Program-made: the position numbers and the translations under genes
Shown: piece by piece, positions 1 through 4,149 of the stretch
Layout of the letters: each line of letters starts with the position of its first letter
How positions within the stretch are numbered: the stretch's first letter is position 1
The notes under the pieces: generated by a model
The model's database searches: none
Told to the model about the DNA's origin: nothing
What the model saw: only the letters and a program-made list of their open reading frames with translations
From: Chloroflexota bacterium
GTDB lineage: Bacteria > Chloroflexota > Dehalococcoidia > UBA3495
DNA: 7,957 nt
Direction of reading: 5' to 3'
NCBI GenBank assembly: GCA_022563275.1
Contig: JADFNR010000144.1
Coordinates: 1 to 7,957, forward strand

Positions 1-24
1 GTTCGAACCCAGTCGGTGCCACCA
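1..24 (+). tRNA. 3' end of a tRNA gene (partial)
   Basis: The first 24 bases read as the end of a tRNA: G53, a seven-base T loop TTCGAAC (2-8), the T-stem 3' strand CCAGT (9-13), the acceptor 3' strand CGGTGCC (14-20), discriminator A21 and an encoded CCA (22-24). The 5' part, including the anticodon, lies outside the window, so the amino acid cannot be named. Discriminator A argues against tRNA-Sec and tRNA-Ser, which normally carry G. A similar T-arm sequence recurs at 3231-3246. Confidence 0.8.
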
Positions 25-55
25 TTCTTCGTGCGTAAATAAAAGTATTTTCAGT

Positions 56-68
56 TTGCCATTGCTTT
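56..68 (+). repeat. 13-bp direct repeat, copy 1
   Basis: TTGCCATTGCTTT is identical at 56-68 and 3301-3313. In both places GCAGGC follows within one to three bases (72-77 and 3315-3320), and a T-arm sequence lies 55-67 bases upstream. One 13-mer match could be chance in 8 kb; the shared surroundings make that less likely. It may be part of an attachment-site duplication or a shared upstream control element, since each copy precedes a plus-strand gene. Confidence 0.4.
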
Positions 69-115
69 TCGGCAGGCAGCTGTAAGAAATCTACTCACAA
101 ACGGCCTAAACAAGA

Positions 116-586
116 ATGAAGCTGTTAATCTCTTTGGCCTCTCTGATCATGGTCGTGATCATATCTTGTGGAGGCTCAAGTTCATCGGGCGATGGCCTTT
201 CTTGGGACGCGTACCGAAGCCAGATCGATACCTGGCAAGAGCAGGTGGATGAAAAACTAGCCCAGGCCCACGGACTGCTGGAGGCTGGCTCCGCCGACAA
301 CTCCGAAGTGCGGTCTTCGTTGCAGGCGTTGGGTATTGAGATGGATTCAATAACGCTGGCGGTGAGGAACCTGCACCCCCCCGCCGAACTGCAAGAATTT
401 CACGACAGTTTCGTGCTTGCAACGGACTTCTACAAGCTGGCAGGGAGATTGCTCTCCGAGTTTTCCGGAGAATCGGATGCGGACCGTGCCGCAATCGTCG
501 ATCAGTTGACAAATGAGATCGCTTTTGGCGAGGCTAATATGCGGACTGCCCAGTCCATATTCAACGAGGCGGCTCAGAAAAGATAA
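116..586 (+). CDS. small helical lipoprotein of unknown function
   Basis: This 156-residue protein begins with a typical lipoprotein signal: Lys2, a hydrophobic core to residue 16 and the lipobox I-I-S-Cys18, followed by a Gly/Ser-rich linker. It should therefore be exported and lipidated on Cys18. The rest (about 29-156) is acidic and looks almost wholly helical, with a central LHPPAELQEFHD stretch (Pro-Pro then Glu and His). Similar motifs occur in many small uncharacterised helical lipoproteins of GC-rich bacteria, which is a general impression and not a family assignment. The ATG has no good Shine-Dalgarno (only CAAGA before it), but the signal peptide starts right there. The gene stands alone, 91 bases after a tRNA end and convergent with the minus-strand group ending at 773. 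No function can be named. Confidence 0.85.
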   Translation: MKLLISLASLIMVVIISCGGSSSSGDGLSWDAYRSQIDTWQEQVDEKLAQAHGLLEAGSADNSEVRSSLQALGIEMDSITLAVRNLHPPAELQEFHDSFVLATDFYKLAGRLLSEFSGESDADRAAIVDQLTNEIAFGEANMRTAQSIFNEAAQKR

Positions 587-772
587 CCGGGAGAGTCCAG
601 TCTAGGGCGCTTGCCGCCACGCTTCCCTGAATTCCGGCTCCCTACCGTTTTTCAGCTTCCACTGATAGATAACGACGAACATTGCTCCCCTCGATGAATT
701 AGCTACCCTGGCTGCGCGGATATTACTTCGCCACAAGCGGAAAACTTGGGTACCGCGCGCATCTGCGCCCCA
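587..772. other. intergenic region between convergent genes
   Basis: This spacer lies between the lipoprotein stop and the stop of the minus-strand small membrane protein. I see no gene. GGGAG at 589-593 can pair only distantly with CTCCC before a TTTTT run near 650, so no clean terminator can be called. A short C4/G4 repeat at about 768-780 overlaps the minus-strand stop codon but has no U-tract on either side. Confidence 0.4.
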
Positions 773-970
773 TCATCGGGGTGGCGGCCGAAGGCGTGGG
801 AACGGCGGCAGAAAAGGTTCCGAATCACTATCGGTCGGCTTCTGGGATGGCGCCTGACCCCCTCCGGACCGCTGGGTTAGGTTTCGGACCCACAGACCCA
901 CGCGGTCGATGGCGATTCCCAGCGAAAATCCGATCCCAAACGCGATTAACATCCATACGACTATGTTCAT
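773..970 (-). CDS. 65-aa single-pass membrane protein, unknown
   Basis: The ATG at 970 is preferred because GGAG lies eight bases upstream (979-982). The same frame opens at a TTG at 1018, but that would add a Pro/Gly-rich, unlikely extension. The product begins MNIVVWMLIAFGIGFSLGIA, one clear transmembrane helix at about residues 3-21, followed by an Arg-containing segment (Asp-Arg-Val-Gly-Leu-Trp-Val-Arg) and a Gly/Ser/Pro-rich polar tail of about 30 residues. The hydrophobic N-terminus and basic residues just after it suggest an anchored protein with a disordered cytoplasmic tail. It follows the ABM-fold gene on the same strand after about 100 bases and may share its transcript. Function is unknown. 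Short length leaves some doubt that it is expressed. Confidence 0.6.
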   Translation of the reverse strand: MNIVVWMLIAFGIGFSLGIAIDRVGLWVRNLTQRSGGGQAPSQKPTDSDSEPFLPPFPRLRPPPR

Positions 971-1069
971 CGGCGCCGCTCCGCCCCCCGGCAATTGTTG
1001 CGCTGGAGTTTTAGGCAAGGAGATTGCGTTTGTACCCAGGCGGCCGCAAGACCACCATCTAACTGCGCG

Positions 1070-1372
1070 TTAGGCTGAGGTCTCGACGCTCAATTCATAA
1101 TGGTCCAAGATTGGAGGCCCGGCCATAAGACCGCCAAACTTCGCGATCTGTTCTTGGTAGTACCCGCCGCTGGATTCGCCTGCCTGCATATCCGCTTCCG
1201 ATTCCCAGACAGTGATGGAGAGGGCTTTGCCGCTGCCTGCATCCGTCATCAAGTAGGCTCCTTGAAATCCTTTCTGGGTCTTGGCGGCCGGAACCACCGA
1301 ATTATTGTAAATATCGATGGCCTCCTGCATCTTTCCTGGCTGAATTTGAACAGTTGCCACTCTTACGTGCAA
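1070..1372 (-). CDS. ABM-fold (dimeric ferredoxin-like) protein
   Basis: The 100-residue product matches the antibiotic-biosynthesis-monooxygenase pattern. The first beta strand reads HVRVATVQIQPGKM, followed by helix AIDIYNNSVVPAAKTQKGFQ, a strand with Gly-Ala-Tyr-Leu, and the family-typical strand S-I-T-V-W-E-S-E-A-D-M at about 52-62. It is full length for a single-domain member. Such proteins are usually cytoplasmic dimers; some oxidise polyketides or degrade haem, but many have no known substrate, and no haem-ligand pattern can be recognised here. The start is a TTG at 1372 with purine-rich AGGGGGAAAA directly before it. No ATG or GTG lies in frame upstream, and the TTG puts the first strand where the family has it. 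It starts 38 bases after the stop of the membrane-protein gene at 1411, so the two are probably co-transcribed. Confidence 0.85.
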   Translation of the reverse strand: MHVRVATVQIQPGKMQEAIDIYNNSVVPAAKTQKGFQGAYLMTDAGSGKALSITVWESEADMQAGESSGGYYQEQIAKFGGLMAGPPILDHYELSVETSA

Positions 1373-1410
1373 TTTTCCCCCTATTGCGATCGAATCGAGC
1401 CGTTCGGATC

Positions 1411-1758
1411 CTAGGGGGTCGTCGAGTGCAAGAGCAACTCCCGGAGGATGACGATCACTCCTATCGGAGCCAACAACACGGCCACCAATGCGAAAGGAGC
1501 CGGTAAGGCGCCCACAACACGGCCTGGACCAAGGCCCCGGAGACCGGCGAGAGCCAGGGCGGCGTAGACGACCAGCAATACCCAGACGGATGGAGTTATT
1601 ACCCGGCTTATGTCAGAGCCGTAGAGATCGCGCGATTCGCCGAGCGCGACTAATGTAAAGGACGCGGGCAAGATCCAAAAGGTGGCGAAGTACAGGACGA
1701 CTATCCCGTACACAATGGCCTTAGAGAACCAGCCCACTATACCCAACGTGGTAACCAT
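1411..1758 (-). CDS. three-helix membrane protein, unknown
   Basis: The 115-residue protein is strongly hydrophobic, with helices at about residues 10-37, 56-74 and 84-109. The loop between the first two (about 38-55, Gly-Glu-Ser-Arg-Asp-Leu-Tyr) is charged, and an Arg/Gly loop (GLRGLGPGR) separates the last two. The Arg loop suggests that helices two and three are joined on the cytoplasmic side. I recognise no family. The ATG at 1758 has no clear Shine-Dalgarno, but a TGATACAAT extended -10 lies six bases upstream, which would give a nearly leaderless transcript. It is the first gene of the minus-strand set continuing with the ABM-fold protein (38 bases later). Confidence 0.75.
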   Translation of the reverse strand: MVTTLGIVGWFSKAIVYGIVVLYFATFWILPASFTLVALGESRDLYGSDISRVITPSVWVLLVVYAALALAGLRGLGPGRVVGALPAPFALVAVLLAPIGVIVILRELLLHSTTP

Positions 1759-1764
1759 CCCGGG

Positions 1765-1773
1765 ATTGTATCA
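1765..1773 (-). promoter_or_regulatory. candidate extended -10 promoter for the 1758 gene
   Basis: On the minus strand TGATACAAT (TGn plus a five-of-six -10 hexamer) ends six bases before the ATG at 1758. No convincing -35 is found 17 bases upstream, as is usual for extended -10 promoters. Transcription would begin at or next to the start codon, consistent with the lack of a ribosome binding site. Confidence 0.4.
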
Positions 1774-1780
1774 GCGCTAG

Positions 1781-1921
1781 ACCACTACGGCGAATTCCAA
1801 GACCGCGAAGACCGCGACCACGAACATCATGGTGCAGGCGATCGCCTTCTTGGACTACCAAGACGATCAGGGGGAGGCCATTAAGATAATTCAGGAAGGT
1901 GGCCCTAAATGGTCATCATGA
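1781..1921 (+). pseudogene. short open frame, possible tail of a decayed gene
   Basis: A plus-strand frame is open from a stop at 1778-1780 to TGA at 1919-1921. The last part, from ATG at 1829, gives 30 residues beginning MVQAIAFLDYQDDQGEAIKI and has ordinary coding-like codons. There is no Shine-Dalgarno before the ATG, and the residues before it (Thr/Ala/Lys-rich) have no start codon. Its TGA lies inside the loop of the terminator-like repeat at 1904-1934. It could be a very small gene with its own terminator, or the residue of a larger one. I cannot assign a family. Confidence 0.25.
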
Positions 1922-1943
1922 TGGCCCATTTAGGTCTTTTCTT
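1904..1943 (+). terminator. rho-independent terminator, plus strand
   Basis: CCTAAATGG (1904-1912) and CCATTTAGG (1926-1934) are perfect inverted repeats, with CATCATGATG, itself a palindrome, between them. The run TCTTTTCTT follows at 1935-1943. The U-rich side is on the plus strand only, so it would stop rightward transcription, although no well-supported rightward gene precedes it. Confidence 0.65.
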
Positions 1944-2079
1944 ACCCGATTGCTCTCCTGATACTGGAGCGGTTGAAGTCCTACATCCTTGCTCATCCAT
2001 AGATGTGCCGGCGCTTCAACCGGTCTAATGTGAGAGACCACCGCATCAACTCCCTTCTCCCAGTTATGCGGTGGTTTTT
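1944..2079 (+). ncRNA. candidate structured small RNA with its own terminator
   Basis: Between the terminator at 1904-1943 and the one at 2034-2079 lies another strong inverted repeat: CGGTTGAAG (1970-1978) with CTTCAACCG (2014-2022), nine perfect pairs. An inner helix ACATC (1983-1987)/GATGT (2002-2006) sits inside it. Stacked helices ending in a U-tract, with no open frame, are what a stand-alone small RNA of about 110-140 bases looks like. I see no match to 6S, tmRNA, RNase P or a riboswitch family that I can recognise, and no clear promoter. Alternatives are two back-to-back terminators plus a chance repeat, or 3' processing signals for the convergent pilin transcript. Confidence 0.35.
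2034..2079 (+). terminator. strong hairpin with plus-strand U-tract
   Basis: ACCACCGCAT (2037-2046) pairs perfectly with ATGCGGTGGT (2066-2075) over ten bases around a 19-base pyrimidine-rich loop. Four further T residues follow on the plus strand. On the minus strand the helix is followed by CTCTCACATT, only weakly U-rich, so it may also serve as a poor terminator for the pilin gene that ends at 2160. Confidence 0.6.
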
Positions 2080-2159
2080 CGCGTCGGTCCTCCGTGGCGA
2101 GTAGCGGTCATACCGGCCCGGCTTGCGCATCCCCGCCCATAGCCCAAAAGATCATGTGG

Positions 2160-2570
2160 TCAGGGGCAGGCCGCGGGACTACCGGTGGCGGCCACCTGCG
2201 TCAACAGTTGGCCTGAAGCGTCCCACGTGTAGCAGTAGGCGGTGGTAACGTCGCGCATGTAGTTGGCCAGGTTCTTGACGCCTGATCCCGCGTCGAGGTC
2301 AAAGCTGTTTGTGATAAATGCCGCGGACCCTCCGGCGGTCACGGTGGTTAATCCTTGGTCAGACATCAAGGTCTCGATGGCGCCCTGAATGGCGTCCCAT
2401 TCAGCTCTGGAGGCGCCTTGATCGCCGCGGTCCGAGAACCGGACGATCTGCGGAACGACGACTGCGGCCAATGCGACGATGATGCCCACGACGACCAGCA
2501 ATTCAATCAAGGTGAATCCCCTTGGGTCTCGTAACGTTCTACCCAAGGGATTCCTCAGGGCATCGAGCAT
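2160..2570 (-). CDS. type IV pilin-like protein (prepilin)
   Basis: The 136-residue protein carries a class III-type prepilin signal. An 18-residue positively charged leader ends in Pro-Arg-Gly18, and cleavage precedes Phe19, giving mature FTLIELLVVVGIIVALAAVV with the conserved Glu at mature position 5 (residue 23). Prepilin peptidase should cut and N-methylate it, and the hydrophobic helix then packs in a pilus or pseudopilus core. The mature body is short. Cys113 and Cys135 near the C-terminus could close the disulphide-bonded D-loop typical of pilins. The ATG at 2570 has TAGGAG ten bases upstream (2581-2586). No pilus assembly ATPase, platform or peptidase gene is in view. It lies 65 bases behind the gene ending at 2636 on the same strand and may be co-transcribed with it. 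Major pilin, minor pilin and type II secretion pseudopilin cannot be told apart. Confidence 0.88.
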   Translation of the reverse strand: MLDALRNPLGRTLRDPRGFTLIELLVVVGIIVALAAVVVPQIVRFSDRGDQGASRAEWDAIQGAIETLMSDQGLTTVTAGGSAAFITNSFDLDAGSGVKNLANYMRDVTTAYCYTWDASGQLLTQVAATGSPAACP

Positions 2571-2635
2571 CGGGTTTGTTCTCCTAGAGGGCGCACATGA
2601 CGCCGGATCAGAGTGATTTGACGTAACCGGCCCAG

Positions 2636-2995
2636 TTATTGCTGAACGTACCAGACCCCAATCTCCGCTCCGAGAGCGGCCGTTTTGCGGTCGATCGAGT
2701 CAAATTCTTCCCTGTCAGCTTGGGCAGGGACACGAGTAGATGTGGAGATCGGGGACAGGGACGCGCAAACCCCGTCCTCCAGCATGACTAAAAATACACT
2801 GGGCAGGTTGTCTCCATGTTCCATGTCGGCGCTGACGGCCGTGAGAGAGGATGAAGTGTGGACCGGGGACCGGGAAACACATACCTCATCCTCTATCTCC
2901 GCTAGAAATACGCTGGGCTCGACCGCCCCGCCTAGATCCGCCGAGCTGGAACCCCTGCTCAGCGGCGAAAAAGCCAGCAACCCCACAACCCACAC
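2636..2995 (-). CDS. exported or anchored protein with two internal repeats, start uncertain
   Basis: The frame gives 119 residues from a GTG at 2995 with no ribosome site. It actually stays open up to a TGA at 3113-3115, and that extra stretch encodes a sensible N-terminus: Lys-rich KARGDIKTK followed by the long hydrophobic helix LPIVVLVLVWVVGLLAFSP. No ATG, GTG or TTG lies there, so the true start may be non-standard, or the gene may be 5'-damaged. Two repeats 38 residues apart (Pro27 and Pro65) share PSVFLxxxEDxVCxSxSPxxTS. At DNA level five conserved residues differ only in the third base of this frame (Ser, Leu, Asp, Val, Cys codons), which supports real coding. One Cys per repeat (39, 77) could pair. 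It precedes the pilin gene by 65 bases on the same strand, so a surface or pilus-related role is possible but unproven. No family recognised. Confidence 0.5.
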   Translation of the reverse strand: MWVVGLLAFSPLSRGSSSADLGGAVEPSVFLAEIEDEVCVSRSPVHTSSSLTAVSADMEHGDNLPSVFLVMLEDGVCASLSPISTSTRVPAQADREEFDSIDRKTAALGAEIGVWYVQQ

Positions 2996-3230
2996 TAGGA
3001 CCAGGACGACGATCGGTAATTTGGTTTTGATGTCTCCACGAGCTTTGACGAATGTTTCGCCGCCCGGCCGATTCCCCCAGGCCTCAACGACCGGGGTATC
3101 GACCAGATCGATTCAACGTTGTTCCAATTATCCGGCGGTATGACGGATAGGTCTGTGATTCGCCGCTCTGAAACGGCGTGACGTCGGTCACTTATGCCGA
3201 ACCGGCCGGTGTAACAGATGTGTTAATTCA

Positions 3231-3246
3231 CTGGTTCGACCCCAGA
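3231..3246 (+). repeat. T-arm-like sequence resembling the tRNA end at 1-24
   Basis: CTGG (3231-3234), loop TTCGACC (3235-3241) and CCAG (3242-3245) form a perfect four-pair T-arm. GTTCGACCCCAG here matches GTTCGAACCCAG at 1-12 in 11 of 12 bases, and both are followed some bases later by ACC. No matching acceptor 5' strand or anticodon arm lies upstream, so it is not a functional tRNA gene. It may be a relic of recombination at the tRNA end. Confidence 0.45.
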
Positions 3247-3300
3247 CCCCATCACCTATTGACCGTCCGCTCCGTTGCTTGCCATCTGTCCGCTATCCGG

Positions 3301-3313
3301 TTGCCATTGCTTT
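3301..3313 (+). repeat. 13-bp direct repeat, copy 2
   Basis: Second exact copy of TTGCCATTGCTTT, followed by A and GCAGGC. It lies 67 bases after the start of the T-arm-like match (3234) and about 64 bases before the strong ribosome site at 3377. Confidence 0.4.
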
Positions 3314-3376
3314 AGCAGGCTGGGAATGATATCCAGGTATATAGGACGTCTGATACTTGGGTCCATATCTCCTTGG

Positions 3377-3386
3377 AGGAGGTGAT
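3377..3386 (+). promoter_or_regulatory. very strong Shine-Dalgarno of a leader frame
   Basis: AGGAGGTGAT complements the usual 16S rRNA 3' end over about nine or ten bases, more than any other ribosome site in the window. It cannot serve the TTG at 3471 directly (84 bases away). It fits the GTG at 3387, four bases after AGGAGG. The ATG at 3385 overlaps it and is too close. Confidence 0.5.
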
Positions 3387-3470
3387 GTGGGCGCGAGCTC
3401 GGCGCGGCGAGCAGCTAAGGCTGTGTTGCCTGTGAATCTTGCAATCCGTGGACTTCGGAGTTTTCGCTAA
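3387..3470 (+). CDS. 27-residue leader frame upstream of the tandem genes
   Basis: GTG at 3387 opens 27 codons ending in TAA at 3468-3470. The next gene starts with TTG at 3471 without a single base between, and in the same frame. The peptide is basic (five Arg and one Lys, Ser/Ala-rich start, ending SFR). The very strong ribosome site before it and the abutting stop-start suggest translational coupling of the downstream gene. The other possibility is that the downstream gene once started here and a TAA has split it. No family can be recognised at this length, and nothing obviously marks it as an amino-acid attenuator peptide. Confidence 0.35.
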   Translation: MGASSARRAAKAVLPVNLAIRGLRSFR

Positions 3471-3713
3471 TTGAAAAGGCCCAAGTTTCACCCCATGGAC
3501 CTGGTCAAGGTCAGGACCCCCGGCCGGCACGAAACGTTGGGCTCCCGGCCCCCGGGCACGTTGATCATGGGGAAGACCGCCACCGTGGAGATCGCCGGTC
3601 TGATCAACGGCGCGGCATCGGCAACAGGCGACTCCATGACTCCTGCCTACTACATCCGGATCGGAGAACTCCCCCCGGTCTTGATCTATGAAGAATGGCT
3701 GGAGGAAGCCTGA
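3471..3713 (+). CDS. small SH3-like protein, paralogue 1
   Basis: This 80-residue protein aligns without any gap over its whole length with the product of the next gene (3789-4043), with about 29 identities including xxxPK(F/Y) at 4-6, V-x-V-R at 12-15, M-G at 33-34, V-E-x-x-G-L at 39-44, P-A-Y at 58-60, P-V-L at 69-71 and the ending E-x-W-L-E-x-A. The identical N-termini support the TTG start at 3471, which has GGAG ten bases upstream (3457-3460); the ATG at 3495 would lose the shared PKF. The order of short strands, the GK-T-x-VE-x-x-G turn and the final E-x-WLE resemble small SH3-like barrels such as the C-terminal part of nitrile hydratase beta subunits. This is pattern resemblance only, and no nitrile hydratase catalytic gene is present. 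Likely cytoplasmic; function unknown. Confidence 0.75.
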   Translation: MKRPKFHPMDLVKVRTPGRHETLGSRPPGTLIMGKTATVEIAGLINGAASATGDSMTPAYYIRIGELPPVLIYEEWLEEA

Positions 3714-3788
3714 GGCTTTCACCTGGTTTACGCCAAGGGAAACAAACAACGCAGAACGGCCGTATGACATGGCGGCGCAAGAGGTAAA

Positions 3789-4043
3789 GTGGACTCACCA
3801 AAATATCAATCGACCCAGCGTGTTCGAGTACGGGAAGCCGCCGAGATGGAAAATTCCGGAAGAGTTGTACCGGACGAAAGCGTCATGGGAATGATCGGAA
3901 TCGTGGAAGCGTCGGGCCTGGTTTACGGATCCGGCTTGAGTACCGACAAGTACCTGTTGCCCGCCTATTTCGTCCGCATGGATGGGATTGGCCCAGTCCT
4001 GGTTGGCGAGGACTGGCTAGAAGACGCCCCGCCTGAGGACTAG
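3789..4043 (+). CDS. small SH3-like protein, paralogue 2
   Basis: The 84-residue product is the tandem paralogue of the preceding gene (about 36% identity, no gaps), with an extra acidic tail PPED. It keeps PKY at 4-6, VRVR at 12-15, MG at 33-34, VE at 39-40, GL at 43-44, PAYFVR at 58-63, PVL at 69-71 and EDWLEDA at 74-80. The GTG start at 3789 follows AGAGG with four bases between and puts the N-terminus exactly in register with paralogue 1, so both non-ATG starts support each other. The 75-base gap from the first stop suggests one transcript. The two have diverged strongly but kept hydrophobic and Gly/Pro positions, as expected for partners with related but distinct roles, perhaps forming a heterodimer (inference). 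An inverted repeat overlaps its stop codon. Confidence 0.78.
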   Translation: MDSPKYQSTQRVRVREAAEMENSGRVVPDESVMGMIGIVEASGLVYGSGLSTDKYLLPAYFVRMDGIGPVLVGEDWLEDAPPED

Positions 4044-4070
4044 CATAGTCCTCCCTCGGCCCCGGTTTTT
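4035..4070 (+). terminator. hairpin over the stop codon of paralogue 2, probable terminator
   Basis: GAGGACTA (4035-4042) and TAGTCCTC (4046-4053) form eight perfect pairs around the loop GCA, including the TAG stop (4041-4043). A TTTTT run lies at 4066-4070, 12 bases after the helix, so termination would be imperfect unless outer pairs (GCC with GGC) extend the stem. Confidence 0.45.
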
Positions 4071-4130
4071 GTCTTCCTGCTTTTCTTCTTTTCCGTCACC
4101 CCGTCGCCCTGCCCGGAACGGACAACTTCG

Positions 4131-4136
4131 TATAAG
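4131..4136 (+). promoter_or_regulatory. candidate -10 box for the 4150 gene
   Basis: TATAAG (five of six consensus bases) lies 13 bases before the ATG at 4150. A transcript from it would have a leader of roughly seven bases, fitting the absence of a good ribosome site (CCGTCAAGA before ATG). No good -35 is seen at the usual distance. Confidence 0.35.
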
Positions 4137-4149
4137 ATAGCCGTCAAGA

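Larger units (their letters stand above)
2996..3386. other. gene-poor region with a tRNA-like remnant
   Basis: The left part (to 3112) is the start-less upstream extension of the minus-strand frame ending at 2636. From 3113 to 3386 I find no gene. It contains small inverted repeats (CGCCG/CGGCG near 3160, ACCGGCCGGT near 3201, TAACA/TGTTA at 3212-3225), the T-arm-like sequence at 3231-3246, the 13-bp repeat at 3301-3313, and an AT-rich stretch around 3325-3370 that may hold the promoter of the tandem genes. Confidence 0.5.

Noticed and set aside
1..24. The partial tRNA as tRNA-Sec (selC), which would support selenocysteine use
   Set aside because: tRNA-Sec normally has G at the discriminator and an eight-pair acceptor; here the discriminator is A and the visible acceptor fits seven bases. 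The anticodon is not visible.
2685..3143. Plus-strand open frame opposite the repeat protein
   Set aside because: It starts with TTG without a ribosome site, is Ser/Thr/Arg-rich with no recognisable signal, and shows fewer synonymous differences between the two repeats than the minus-strand frame.
3231..3260. A complete second tRNA gene around 3170-3255
   Set aside because: Only a T-arm can be drawn. No GATGGGG-like acceptor 5' strand, D-arm or anticodon arm precedes it, and the end is ACCT rather than a clean CCA.
3312..3770. Minus-strand open frame across the first paralogue
   Set aside because: Antisense to a gene supported by its tandem paralogue; composition is not protein-like and no ribosome site was found.
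3688..3894. Plus-strand frame overlapping both paralogues
   Set aside because: Overlaps two supported genes in another frame. The ATG at 3769 inside it has no good ribosome site, and the translation matches neither paralogue.
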